Position numbers and translations under genes: made by a program. Source: Thomasclavelia sp. (GTDB taxonomy: Bacteria; Bacillota_I; Bacilli_A; Erysipelotrichales; Erysipelotrichaceae). Taken from it: DNA of 29,887 bases. The stretch spans positions 1 through 29,887 of the forward strand of contig JAHHTG010000005.1 of assembly GCA_020024765.1 (NCBI GenBank), read 5' to 3'. Positions 1 to 7,239 of this stretch are shown here, in pieces. Every line of letters begins with the position of its first letter. The stretch's first letter is position 1. Under the pieces are notes generated by a model. It was given only the letters and a program-made list of their open reading frames with translations. It had not been told where the DNA came from and did no database searches.

Positions 1-3
1 CAT

Positions 4-44
4 AAAAAATACCCTCCTTACTGGTTTGTCCAGTAAAGAGGGTA
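4..44 (-). terminator. Rho-independent terminator of the antiporter operon
   Basis: A 15-position stem (10-24 with 30-44, one C/A mismatch at 17/37) closes a 5-base loop. Read on the minus strand it is followed by a run of six T (positions 9-4). It ends the two-gene operon that starts with the CaCA antiporter. Confidence 0.9.
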
Positions 45-72
45 CATATCAAAATTTAGAGATGGCTTTTTA

Positions 73-300
73 TTATCCAAAATCATATTCATCAAGGGTC
101 TCAATCATCGCACCAATAATCATCCGGTCGTATTGACTTTCTTCATCATCAACGTAATCAAGATACTTGTACATTTTTAAAAGTTCATCAAAGAAGTCAT
201 ATAATGTATCACCATCAATATCTCCATTTGGGTATTCAACATGACGACGATTTAAAACATCAAAGTAACTTTGGGAAAATAGTTTTTGTAAATTAAACAT
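73..300 (-). CDS. Small acidic protein of unknown function, 75 aa
   Basis: I do not recognise the family. The protein is soluble and rich in Asp/Glu, Tyr and aromatic residues, with no signal peptide or membrane segment; the C-terminal half (FFDELLKMYKYLDYVDDEE) looks helical. It is the last gene before a strong terminator. Its ATG overlaps the antiporter stop codon in a TAATG junction and no Shine-Dalgarno site is seen, so translation is probably coupled to the upstream gene. That coupling, and a complete frame up to the terminator, are the reasons to accept it as real. A link to cation export is only inferred from the shared operon. Confidence 0.7.
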   Translation of the reverse strand: MFNLQKLFSQSYFDVLNRRHVEYPNGDIDGDTLYDFFDELLKMYKYLDYVDDEESQYDRMIIGAMIETLDEYDFG

Positions 301-1250
301 TAGGCAAATAATAAGTAGGCTAAATAAATAAAGTAGAAAATCAAGAAGATAATACCACCCCTCTTATTTAACTCATGTTTTTTATAGCAGAATCCAAACA
401 ACATTATTGCGACAATTAAAGCAATCACGCCATCAAAGAAGAAGTTTGTGGCAAATGGAATCATTTGTGGTGAAACCATGCCTGATACACCTAAAACAAA
501 TAAAATGTTGAAGATATTTGATCCCACAATATTACCGATAGCAATATCGGTATTGCCACGGCAAGCAGCTGTCACAGAAGTTACCAATTCTGGTAAAGAT
601 GTACCAAAGGCAATGATTGTTAAACCGATTACACGGTCGCTCATGCCAAAGAATTTAGCGATAGTTGTTGCTGAATCAACAGTTAAATTACTACCCACAA
701 CAATTGCACAAACGCCAACGATTGTTGTCAAAATTAAATATAGATATGTATCCTTCTCAGTTAATGCATCAACACCCTCAACACTTTCTTCACCTTGTTT
801 TGTTAACCAATATAAATAACCTAAGAATAAGATGAATAAGATAATTAAGATGAAAGCACCGATACGGTTAACCCCGCCAAAACAATAACCAAGGCCCATT
901 AAGACAATAGTTACAAAAACCACGAATGGAATTTCATATTTAATGGTTGATTTTTTAATTGGTAGTTTAGCAATCAATGATGCAATACCTAAGATTAGAG
1001 CGATATTTAAAATATTTGAACCTAAGACATTACCAACCGAAATCCCTGCATTATTGTGTAATGCCGCATTAATACTAATTGCGGCTTCTGGTGCACTTGT
1101 ACCCATTGCAACAATTGTAAGTCCAACAACAATTTCCGGAATGTGCAGTTTAACAGCAATTTTACTTGATCCTTCAACAAACCAGTCAGCTCCTTTGGTT
1201 AATAGCCAGAAACCGATAATTAATGTAATAACAGCTAATAATAAATCCAT
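300..1250 (-). CDS. CaCA-family cation antiporter (YrbG-like), probable Mn2+/Ca2+ exporter
   Basis: This 316-residue membrane protein has the two inverted alpha repeats of the Ca2+/cation antiporter family: EIVVGLTIVAMGTSAPE in the first half and VIGLTIIAFGTSLPELVTS in the second. Each is followed by a GNVLGSN/GNIVGSN motif. The acidic residues in the GTSxPE motifs bind the cation in characterised relatives. About ten hydrophobic segments are visible, so it is an inner-membrane protein that exchanges a divalent cation for Na+ or H+. The start has a clear AAGGAG site 8 bases upstream. The leader is a yybP-ykoY-type riboswitch, which in known cases senses Mn2+, so Mn2+ is a likely substrate; this is inferred from regulation and not from the protein motifs. 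Confidence 0.9.
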   Translation of the reverse strand: MDLLLAVITLIIGFWLLTKGADWFVEGSSKIAVKLHIPEIVVGLTIVAMGTSAPEAAISINAALHNNAGISVGNVLGSNILNIALILGIASLIAKLPIKKSTIKYEIPFVVFVTIVLMGLGYCFGGVNRIGAFILIILFILFLGYLYWLTKQGEESVEGVDALTEKDTYLYLILTTIVGVCAIVVGSNLTVDSATTIAKFFGMSDRVIGLTIIAFGTSLPELVTSVTAACRGNTDIAIGNIVGSNIFNILFVLGVSGMVSPQMIPFATNFFFDGVIALIVAIMLFGFCYKKHELNKRGGIIFLIFYFIYLAYLLFA

Positions 1251-1270
1251 GTTTTTTTCTCCTTGAGTAT

Positions 1271-1303
1271 AAAAAAACTCACATAACTAAAAATTATATG
1301 AGT
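1271..1303 (-). terminator. Riboswitch-controlled terminator in the antiporter leader
   Basis: On the minus strand a 10-bp stem (1303-1294 with 1286-1277, one G-U pair) and a 7-base loop are followed by seven T (1277-1271). The 5' arm contains the CUCAU segment that also forms the 3' side of the aptamer P1 helix. The two structures are therefore exclusive, giving an off state without ligand and read-through when P1 is stabilised. Confidence 0.85.
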
Positions 1304-1386
1304 CTCATTATTTAAGATTTGCCAGGTATTAAAACAATACCGTGATGGTGACAAATCACGATTAATCGCAAATTACTCCCTCACAA
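1297..1386 (-). promoter_or_regulatory. yybP-ykoY (Mn2+-sensing) riboswitch aptamer
   Basis: Read on the minus strand, the leader has GUGAG (P1), then GGGAGUA (about 1380-1374), a helix AUUUGC that pairs perfectly with GCAAAU, two internal hairpins (CGUGAU/AUCACG and GGUAUU/AAUACC), then AUGAGAC (1307-1302) and CUCAU closing P1. The GGGAGUA and GAGAC loop segments placed across two stacked helical arms are the hallmark of the yybP-ykoY class, which binds Mn2+ and often precedes cation exporters. The 3' side of P1 overlaps a terminator, so ligand binding should turn expression on. No model search was run; the call rests on these conserved segments and their pairing. Confidence 0.82.
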
Positions 1387-1425
1387 CACATATATGGTAA
1401 CATAATCACTTTAAAAGTAAAGACG

Positions 1426-3267
1426 CTATTTTACCTTATATCCCAAGATTCTCATTGAGTTAATAATCGCAATCACGGACACACCGACATCTGAGAAAAT
1501 GGCTAGCCACATATCTGCATAACCGAAAGCACCTAAAATTAATACCGAAAATTTAACTGCTAGAACAAATGCTATATTACCCTTGACTATACCCATAGTC
1601 TTATCTGCAATCTTGATAGCTTTTGTGATTTTGCTGATTTGATCATCCATAATAACTATGTCTGCGGCTTCAATTGCTGCATCGCTACCTAGACCACCCA
1701 TCGCAATTCCAACATCAGCAGCAACTAAGACTGGTGCATCGTTAATGCCATCACCAACAAAGGCAATACGATCAGGTTTAGTATTATTTTTAATTTCTTT
1801 AAAATGTTCAACCTTGTCTTGAGGCAAAAGTTCGCAATAGTAGTTCTTAATTCCAATTGCTTCTGCAACATTTTTACCAATAGCTTTTTGATCACCTGTC
1901 AACATATATGGTTGAATTTCTTCATTCTTAAGGTTTGCAACTAATTCAATTGCCCCTTCTTTAATTTGGTCACCAATTGTCACATAACCTAAACATTTAG
2001 TTTCTGACGCAACATAGACAATAGAATCAATTTCTTCCACGTTAGGAAGTTCGATGTTTTGATCTTTTAATAATTTGCCATTACCAACATAGTAAACTTC
2101 ACCCCTGAATGTAGCTTTGATGCCCTTTCCAGCGATTTCATTATATTCAGCAATTTCATCAGTTTTAATTAAATCATGATAGTCATTAGCTATTGCCTTG
2201 GCAATCGGGTGATTTGAATAGCTCTCTAATGTCGCAAGAATTGTGAGAAATTCTTTTTCTCCGCAATTTATAGGAACAACCTTCTTTGTTTTGAAAGAAG
2301 CTTTTGTTAAAGTACCGGTTTTATCGAAGACGATATGTTTAACTTGGCTTAATAATTCGATATAATTCGATCCCTTAACCAAGATTCCTTCTTTAGAAGC
2401 AGAACCAATCCCCGCAAAAAAACCTAGTGGGATAGAAATAACTAAAGCACACGGACATGAAATAACTAAGAATGAACATGCTCTTAATAGATATTCATTC
2501 CAAGATTGACCAAAAAATAGTGGTGGAACAAATCCTAAGATTAAAGCTGCAACTACCACAAATGGTGTGTAGTATCGAGCAAATTTTGTCACAAAATTTT
2601 CAATTGGCGCTTTTTCGGTTGTAGCATTTTCAACAAGATCAAGAATCTTAGCAACAGTTGAATCTTCGTAGGCTTTACTTACTTCAACCTTTAAGACACC
2701 ATCTTGATTAATACAGCCCGAAATCACTTCATCTCCAACCATTACTTCAACCGGAATTGCTTCACCAGTTAAAGCCTTGGCATCAATTGTTGCTTGACCT
2801 TCAACAACTTTACCATCAAGCGGAATTCTCTCTCCTGCTTTGACAACCACGATATCGCCGACGTTAACTTCATATGGGTCAACAACTTCAATTTCATCAC
2901 CAACACAAAGATTGGCATATTCAGGATTAATTTCCATTAAATTACTAATGGAGTCTCTAGATTTACCAACGGCGTAACTTTGAAATAATTCTCCAACTTG
3001 GTATAACACCATAACCATAACCGCTTCTTCGTAGTTCTTGGTCATGAAAGCTCCAAATGTAGCAAGCACCATTAAGAAATTTTCATCAAATACTTGGCCA
3101 TTTAAAATATTGCGAAAGGCCTTACGAATCGGTTTATAACCAACCAATAAGTACGCCACAATTTGAAATCCAATTGCTAAGTAAGCAACTGGAATAAAAT
3201 GGCTAATTAAATATAGAATCGAACTAGCAATAACTAAATTCAATTCTTTACGCATCTTTTTTGTCAT
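1426..3267 (-). CDS. Heavy-metal P1B-type ATPase, Zn/Cd/Pb exporter type (CadA/ZntA-like)
   Basis: This 613-residue P-type ATPase pumps soft divalent metals out of the cell using ATP. Visible motifs: TGEA (167-170, actuator domain), the membrane metal site CPC (271-273), the phosphorylated DKTGT (Asp315), the HP motif SNHP (351-354) and GDGIND (505-510). A CPC membrane site followed by ALVISIP is typical of the Zn/Cd/Pb group more than of Cu pumps. It lacks the N-terminal HMA domain many relatives carry; that domain is instead the separate 72-aa gene just upstream. Its ATG overlaps that gene's stop (TAATG), so the two are translationally coupled. Regulation is probably by an ArsR/SmtB repressor at the operator at 3517-3536. 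Substrate choice among Zn, Cd, Pb and Co is not settled by sequence. Confidence 0.93.
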   Translation of the reverse strand: MTKKMRKELNLVIASSILYLISHFIPVAYLAIGFQIVAYLLVGYKPIRKAFRNILNGQVFDENFLMVLATFGAFMTKNYEEAVMVMVLYQVGELFQSYAVGKSRDSISNLMEINPEYANLCVGDEIEVVDPYEVNVGDIVVVKAGERIPLDGKVVEGQATIDAKALTGEAIPVEVMVGDEVISGCINQDGVLKVEVSKAYEDSTVAKILDLVENATTEKAPIENFVTKFARYYTPFVVVAALILGFVPPLFFGQSWNEYLLRACSFLVISCPCALVISIPLGFFAGIGSASKEGILVKGSNYIELLSQVKHIVFDKTGTLTKASFKTKKVVPINCGEKEFLTILATLESYSNHPIAKAIANDYHDLIKTDEIAEYNEIAGKGIKATFRGEVYYVGNGKLLKDQNIELPNVEEIDSIVYVASETKCLGYVTIGDQIKEGAIELVANLKNEEIQPYMLTGDQKAIGKNVAEAIGIKNYYCELLPQDKVEHFKEIKNNTKPDRIAFVGDGINDAPVLVAADVGIAMGGLGSDAAIEAADIVIMDDQISKITKAIKIADKTMGIVKGNIAFVLAVKFSVLILGAFGYADMWLAIFSDVGVSVIAIINSMRILGYKVK

Positions 3268-3485
3268 TAACGAATAATCTCAACTTCGTAGTCAATCTTT
3301 TGAATAGCCTTTTGAACTTCATCGATAATTTCGTTAAAACTTGCATCTTCAGCATCGATAATTAATTTCTTAGTTAAAAAGTTAAGTGTCGCTTTATTTA
3401 CACCAACCACTTTGTTTGCAGCTTCTTCCATTTTTGCAGCACAATGTGCACAATCAATATTTTCTACTTTAAAAACTTTACGCAT
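3267..3485 (-). CDS. Stand-alone heavy-metal-associated (HMA) domain protein, 72 aa
   Basis: A complete single HMA domain with a ferredoxin-like fold and the metal-binding loop IDCAHC (Cys12 and Cys15). It is cytoplasmic and has no other domain. In related operons such proteins hand metal to the pump, or replace the pump's own N-terminal metal-binding domain; here the adjacent ATPase lacks one, so the pair looks like a split version of the usual fused protein. An AGAGGAG Shine-Dalgarno site lies 9 bases before the ATG. It is the first gene of the operon, directly behind a consensus promoter and palindromic operator. Confidence 0.9.
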   Translation of the reverse strand: MRKVFKVENIDCAHCAAKMEEAANKVVGVNKATLNFLTKKLIIDAEDASFNEIIDEVQKAIQKIDYEVEIIR

Positions 3486-3511
3486 AGTACTATTCTCCTC
3501 TGATTAATTTC

Positions 3512-3541
3512 AGTATATATGAACATATGTTCATATGTCAA
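3512..3541 (-). promoter_or_regulatory. Consensus promoter of the metal-export operon
   Basis: On the minus strand TTGACA (3541-3536) and TATACT (3517-3512) are separated by 18 bases. The spacer is almost entirely the operator palindrome, so a bound repressor would directly block RNA polymerase. Confidence 0.85.
3517..3536. promoter_or_regulatory. SmtB/ArsR-type operator, 20-bp perfect palindrome
   Basis: ATATGAACATATGTTCATAT is a perfect inverted repeat. It closely matches the TGAAcannnnnTTCA operators bound by Zn/Cd-sensing ArsR/SmtB repressors such as CzrA and SmtB. It sits between the -35 and -10 elements of the HMA/ATPase operon. No ArsR-family gene is in the window, so the repressor must be encoded elsewhere. 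Confidence 0.82.
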
Positions 3542-3552
3542 TATATAAAATT

Positions 3553-3583
3553 GGCAAAAAGAAAGGATGTGTTAACACATCCT
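3553..3583 (-). terminator. Terminator after the secreted protein gene
   Basis: A 20-bp perfect palindrome (3564-3583, AGGATGTGTT repeated inverted) is followed on the minus strand by TTTCTTTTT. It ends the gene at 3603-4271 and insulates it from the metal operon promoter. Confidence 0.75.
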
Positions 3584-3602
3584 AATCAGTATCAATTCGT
3601 AA

Positions 3603-4271
3603 TTAATAGCCACTTGCGTATTGGAAAATATTTGTATTATCAAATTCTTCCGCTTCTTTTTCTACGTAATCAACATAGTTCTCATTACGTTCATCAGTGA
3701 CCTCTTCAAACTTCTTAATCTCACCTTTGAAGATATCAAGATTGTTGTAATTGCCAGAAGCAATCAATCCATTACCACTCTTACCTAAACCTTCTTCAGC
3801 ATAGTCACGGTCAATGACAAATTCAATTACACTACTATCACTATTGTGAGCGCAACCTTTAACGGTATCGTCATCAGCTTTTTCATCAATTTTAACAACC
3901 GGTAAGACATTACCACCTTCTAAAGTAATATAGTAACGATCACCAATCTCGCCATAGTATGAACCTAATGCCACACCAATGAAACCATCTTCGTCATATA
4001 AGAAGCCTGTATCTTCATCAATAGTCATGTATTCATGAATAAATTTATATTGTGCAGAACTGCGTGAAGTAATTGCACGGTAATCTTCATAAGTTTTAGT
4101 ACTGCTTGTTGAACATACACCAATCTCATTCGCAATGTACATTGGTTCGTAGTCCACGAATTCATTTATATCTAATTCACCAGACTTAGCAGGAATTGAT
4201 TCTGCCTTACGTCCAGCCCCCATCGTAATCAAAAATAATAATAATCCAAACGCAATAACACTCTTCTTCAT
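3603..4271 (-). CDS. Secreted protein of unknown function, 222 aa
   Basis: The start is the ATG at 4271 (MKKSVIAFGLL): a GGAGG site lies 5 bases before it, and the longer frame upstream has none. Residues 1-20 form a signal peptide (KK, then a hydrophobic core); no lipobox cysteine follows, so it is probably released or wall-associated and not a lipoprotein. The middle (VALGSYYGEIGDRYYITLEGG to SSVIEFVID) is beta-rich. It recalls small double-psi-barrel-like domains of Gram-positive cell-wall proteins, but this is a visual resemblance only. The C-terminus is acidic. The gene is monocistronic, between its own consensus promoter and a terminator. Function unknown. Confidence 0.8.
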   Translation of the reverse strand: MKKSVIAFGLLLFLITMGAGRKAESIPAKSGELDINEFVDYEPMYIANEIGVCSTSSTKTYEDYRAITSRSSAQYKFIHEYMTIDEDTGFLYDEDGFIGVALGSYYGEIGDRYYITLEGGNVLPVVKIDEKADDDTVKGCAHNSDSSVIEFVIDRDYAEEGLGKSGNGLIASGNYNNLDIFKGEIKKFEEVTDERNENYVDYVEKEAEEFDNTNIFQYASGY

Positions 4272-4298
4272 TAATGCCTCCTTTTGATACGTGCAATA

Positions 4299-4327
4299 AT
4301 TATAATTCAATTCACACAATATTGCAA
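4299..4327 (-). promoter_or_regulatory. Sigma-A promoter of the secreted protein gene
   Basis: On the minus strand TTGCAA (4327-4322) and a perfect TATAAT (4304-4299) are 17 bases apart, giving a short leader to the ATG at 4271. Confidence 0.8.
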
Positions 4328-4347
4328 AAAACGGTTCTCTAGTGAAT

Positions 4348-4374
4348 TAGAAAAGATGGCTAAAAGCCATCTTT
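4348..4374 (-). terminator. Terminator after the mnmG/ThyX-like genes
   Basis: A 10-bp perfect stem (4352-4361 with 4365-4374) with a 3-base loop follows the ThyX-like gene. The T-tract on the minus strand is short (four T, partly in the stem), so efficiency may be modest. Confidence 0.6.
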
Positions 4375-4399
4375 ATAGTGGATATAGTATTATACAAAC

Positions 4400-5014
4400 T
4401 TAAATTTGCGTTTCCTTTTCAGCATCCTTTGTGATTAATTCTGCATGTGGTAAAGTTAGAACCCAATCACAGAATGTACGCCATTCAGGTAAGCGATGAT
4501 GACGACGTTGATTATAGATTGTCTTTAATTGGCGATAATTCGTTGTCATCTTAGCTGTTAATTTAAAACCAGCAGGATTTGAATAAAGAATTTCTAAATA
4601 TTTTTCCTTGAGTGTTGGATCTTTAGGATCTTGGGCCTGTAGCTCATTGTAAGCTGCCACCTTTTCCTTCATAATTTCAACCATTCTTGGATCAACATAA
4701 CTAATATAAGCTTTATCTAAATCAAAGCGGCAAATACGATGCATTGTCGATTGCGAAGATATGAAGTCTAAGAAATGATAACGTTCAGCTTCAACCCATG
4801 CCTTATTTGTAAAAGTTAGGTCGAATTGAACAATGATACCATTCAAGAAATTATCATGTCCTTCTCCCAATCCACATTGAGCTAATAATTTTTGGGTTTT
4901 GCCAAATTCATCACTAACATTACTTAAATCAGTTGCCATTGGATAGCGACTTCCTTGAGCGGCATCACTTAAACCATAGACATGAACATTAGAAATTACA
5001 TCTTCAATACTCAT
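4400..5014 (-). CDS. ThyX-like protein of unknown function, 204 aa
   Basis: I do not assign a firm function. The protein has GEGHDNFL (50-57), a run WVEAERYHFLDFISSQSTMHR (73-93), and near the end NYRQLKTIYNQRRHHRLPEW (159-178). This pattern (a GH-x-FL loop, a serine-rich TMH turn, and an N-x-RQL ... QR ... EW helix) recalls flavin-dependent thymidylate synthase ThyX and ThyX-like proteins of Firmicutes phages. The canonical RHRxxSxNExSxRY motif is absent, so thymidylate synthesis cannot be assumed. The start ATG overlaps the mnmG stop in ATGA, implying coupled translation with a tRNA-modification enzyme that uses FAD and a folate. No membrane segment or signal is seen. Family link from memory of motifs, moderate certainty; gene reality high. 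Confidence 0.8.
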   Translation of the reverse strand: MSIEDVISNVHVYGLSDAAQGSRYPMATDLSNVSDEFGKTQKLLAQCGLGEGHDNFLNGIIVQFDLTFTNKAWVEAERYHFLDFISSQSTMHRICRFDLDKAYISYVDPRMVEIMKEKVAAYNELQAQDPKDPTLKEKYLEILYSNPAGFKLTAKMTTNYRQLKTIYNQRRHHRLPEWRTFCDWVLTLPHAELITKDAEKETQI

Positions 5015-6873
5015 TTGCGGTTAGCCTCCTTCATATAGATTGCTAATACTTGAATATCAGCTGGATTAATACCCGAAATACGTGAAGCTTGACCTAGTGT
5101 TCGAGGTTTTGTTTGGTTAAGCTTTTGACGAGCTTCAAGTCTTAAATTTTCAACTTTACTATAATCGGTATTTTCATCAAGACGCATCTTTTCCATCTTA
5201 ACCATGCGGCTTGCTTCTTTCTTAGCCTTAACAATATATCCTTCATATTTAACTTCAATTTCAATTTGTTGATAAATACTTGGATCAATATCAAAGCCTA
5301 AATATTGTTGAATATCCGCTAATTTTACACCTGGACGTTTTAATAAATCGTAACCAGTAATTAAACTATTTAAATCATCAAAACCTAAAGATTTTAGATA
5401 ATTGTTGATGGGATGTTTAACAGTATATGTGACATTTCTAAGTTTTTCCTTTGCCTCGGCAATATCTTTTAAACGATTTTGAAGCTCTTGGTAGCGTTCT
5501 TCTTCGAGTGTACCAACTTCATAACCATAACGCATTAAACGCTGATCGGCATTATCGTGTCTCAACAATAGACGATATTCAGCACGTGAAGTTAGTAGAC
5601 GATAAGGTTCTTTTGTGCCTTTAGTTACTAAATCATCGATCATAACACCAATGTAAGATTCATCACGTCTTAGGATTAATGGTTCGCGACCTTGAAGTTT
5701 TAGGCCACAGTTAATACCAGCCATCAATCCAAGACCAGCTGCTTCTTCATATCCAGATGTTCCTAAGATTTGACCGGCAATATACAAGTTTTCAATCTTC
5801 TTACATTCAAGCGAAGGTTTAACTTGTAGTGGATTAATCGCATCATATTCGATAGCATAAGCGTATTTATCGATAACGCAATTTTTAAAGCCAGGTAAGC
5901 TACGAAGCATTTGTTCTTGAACATCATGTGGCATTGAAGTACTAAAACCTTGAATGTAGGTTGTATCCATTGATAATGATTCTGGTTCAAGAAAGATTTG
6001 GTGGCGATCCTTATCAGCAAATCTAACCACTTTATCTTCAATTGAAGGACAATATCTAGGGCCAACACCCTTAACAACACCAGAATACATGCTTGATTTA
6101 TTCAAGTTAGCACGAATAATTTCTAGAGTTTCTGGGGTTGTATATGTTAGGTAACAAGGAACTTGTTGATCAAATGGACGAATGTGCTTTGTCTTAGTTG
6201 AGAAAGATAAGAATTCATTTGTACCAGGTTCTCTTGATGCTTGAGTAAAGTCGATTGAATTTGTCTTAATTCTTGAAGGTGTACCTGTCTTTAAACGGAA
6301 TAGCTCAAGACCAGCTTTTCTAAGTGATTCACTTAAATTCTTGGTTGTTGGATCGCCATCTGGCCCGCCTGGTGTAACATTGGCTGAAACCATAATACAA
6401 CTATCCATATATGTACCAGTAGTTAAGATAACAGCCTTTGCAGTAATATCACCACGTTTTTGTAATGTTACCCCTTCAACTTTGCCATCGTTAATAATAA
6501 TGCCTTCGACACAATCTTCAATAGTATCTAGGTGTGGTGTACTAAGACAAATATCACGCATCATATGTGAATATTCAATCTTATCGCTTTGTACACGTAA
6601 TGACCAAACACCCGGCCCCTTTGTAGTATTAAGCATCTTAAATTGAAGTGCTGTTGCATCAGCAACTTCAGACATACGACCACCTAAAGCATCAATTTCA
6701 CGAACCACAATACCCTTAGCAGGCCCACCAATTGATGGGTTACAAGGCATCTTGGCGATATGGTTGATGTTTAAGGTAACTAAACAAGTGTTAAATTCAC
6801 GTTTCGCTAAGCTTAGGGCAGCCTCAACTCCAGCATGTCCTGCTCCTACGACAATTACATCATAATTCGTCAC
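5011..6873 (-). CDS. mnmG: tRNA uridine-5-carboxymethylaminomethyl modification enzyme MnmG (GidA)
   Basis: Full-length (620 aa) MnmG. With MnmE it installs the cmnm5 group on the wobble uridine of tRNAs reading NNA/NNG codons, using FAD, NADH and a methylene-folate. Visible: the N-terminal FAD-binding GAGHAG (10-15), the family signature CNPSIGGPAKGIVVREIDALGG, a second family signature GTSGYEEAAGLGLMAG, and the C-terminal helical MnmE/tRNA-binding region ending near GQASRISGINPADIQVL. Translation starts at GTG (6873), which overlaps the stop of the upstream small gene (TAGTG) and has a GAGGTG site nearby. mnmE, rsmG and parAB, its common neighbours near Bacillota origins, are not beside it here. 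Confidence 0.97.
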   Translation of the reverse strand: MTNYDVIVVGAGHAGVEAALSLAKREFNTCLVTLNINHIAKMPCNPSIGGPAKGIVVREIDALGGRMSEVADATALQFKMLNTTKGPGVWSLRVQSDKIEYSHMMRDICLSTPHLDTIEDCVEGIIINDGKVEGVTLQKRGDITAKAVILTTGTYMDSCIMVSANVTPGGPDGDPTTKNLSESLRKAGLELFRLKTGTPSRIKTNSIDFTQASREPGTNEFLSFSTKTKHIRPFDQQVPCYLTYTTPETLEIIRANLNKSSMYSGVVKGVGPRYCPSIEDKVVRFADKDRHQIFLEPESLSMDTTYIQGFSTSMPHDVQEQMLRSLPGFKNCVIDKYAYAIEYDAINPLQVKPSLECKKIENLYIAGQILGTSGYEEAAGLGLMAGINCGLKLQGREPLILRRDESYIGVMIDDLVTKGTKEPYRLLTSRAEYRLLLRHDNADQRLMRYGYEVGTLEEERYQELQNRLKDIAEAKEKLRNVTYTVKHPINNYLKSLGFDDLNSLITGYDLLKRPGVKLADIQQYLGFDIDPSIYQQIEIEVKYEGYIVKAKKEASRMVKMEKMRLDENTDYSKVENLRLEARQKLNQTKPRTLGQASRISGINPADIQVLAIYMKEANRK

Positions 6874-7187
6874 TATCTAAACACCTCTCTTAATCGATGA
6901 TATTCAGCAATCATGACATCGTAATGTTGATTAACTGATTCATATTCTTCAAAATCAAGATCTTCATAGATATCTAATAAACCTTGATATAGTGCAAACA
7001 ATCTTAATTCTCCAGCTAAGATATATAGCCCCTTAATCATATCTTTGGCTAAGTTATAGTCTTGCGTATCTAGATAATCCTTCAACATGCCAAAGAATTC
7101 ATCTTCTAAATAATATTTAATTGTGCGACGGGTTTCTTCATCATATTCGCTAGCTGAAACCACTTCAAATTCTAATTCATTTTCCAT
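6873..7187 (-). CDS. Small acidic helical protein of unknown function, 104 aa
   Basis: The start is placed at the ATG at 7187 (MENELEFE), because a GAGGT site lies 5 bases upstream and would be inside the longer reading. The family is not recognised. The protein is acidic, with long amphipathic helices (KYYLEDEFFGMLKDYLDT, then MIKGLYILAGELRLFALYQGLLDIYEDL), and has no signal peptide. It is the first gene after the terminator that closes the upstream operon and is coupled to mnmG through a TAGTG overlap, so it probably serves the same cell process or simply sets mnmG translation. A function cannot be given. Confidence 0.8.
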   Translation of the reverse strand: MENELEFEVVSASEYDEETRRTIKYYLEDEFFGMLKDYLDTQDYNLAKDMIKGLYILAGELRLFALYQGLLDIYEDLDFEEYESVNQHYDVMIAEYHRLREVFR

Positions 7188-7206
7188 AACGTACCTCATT
7201 ATAATA

Positions 7207-7239
7207 CAAAAAGTAAGAAGAATTTAAAAACTCTTCTTA
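7207..7239 (-). terminator. Terminator closing the dnaX-recR-DUF1887-EVE operon
   Basis: A 9-bp stem (7214-7222 with 7231-7239, one G-U pair) with an 8-base loop is followed on the minus strand by C and five T. It overlaps the last codons and stop of the EVE-like gene. It separates that gene from the mnmG group, probably with some read-through because no convincing promoter is seen for the latter. Confidence 0.65.

Noticed and set aside
5763..6080. Open frame overlapping mnmG on the same strand, and other overlapping frames such as 448-819, 19080-19418 and 26350-26799
   Set aside because: They lie wholly inside strongly conserved genes in another frame, lack ribosome sites and have no recognisable protein pattern.
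7198..7203. TATAAT upstream of the 104-aa gene as its promoter
   Set aside because: It lies only 10 bases from the start codon, so transcription would begin almost at the ATG and lose the GAGGT ribosome site; no -35 is seen.
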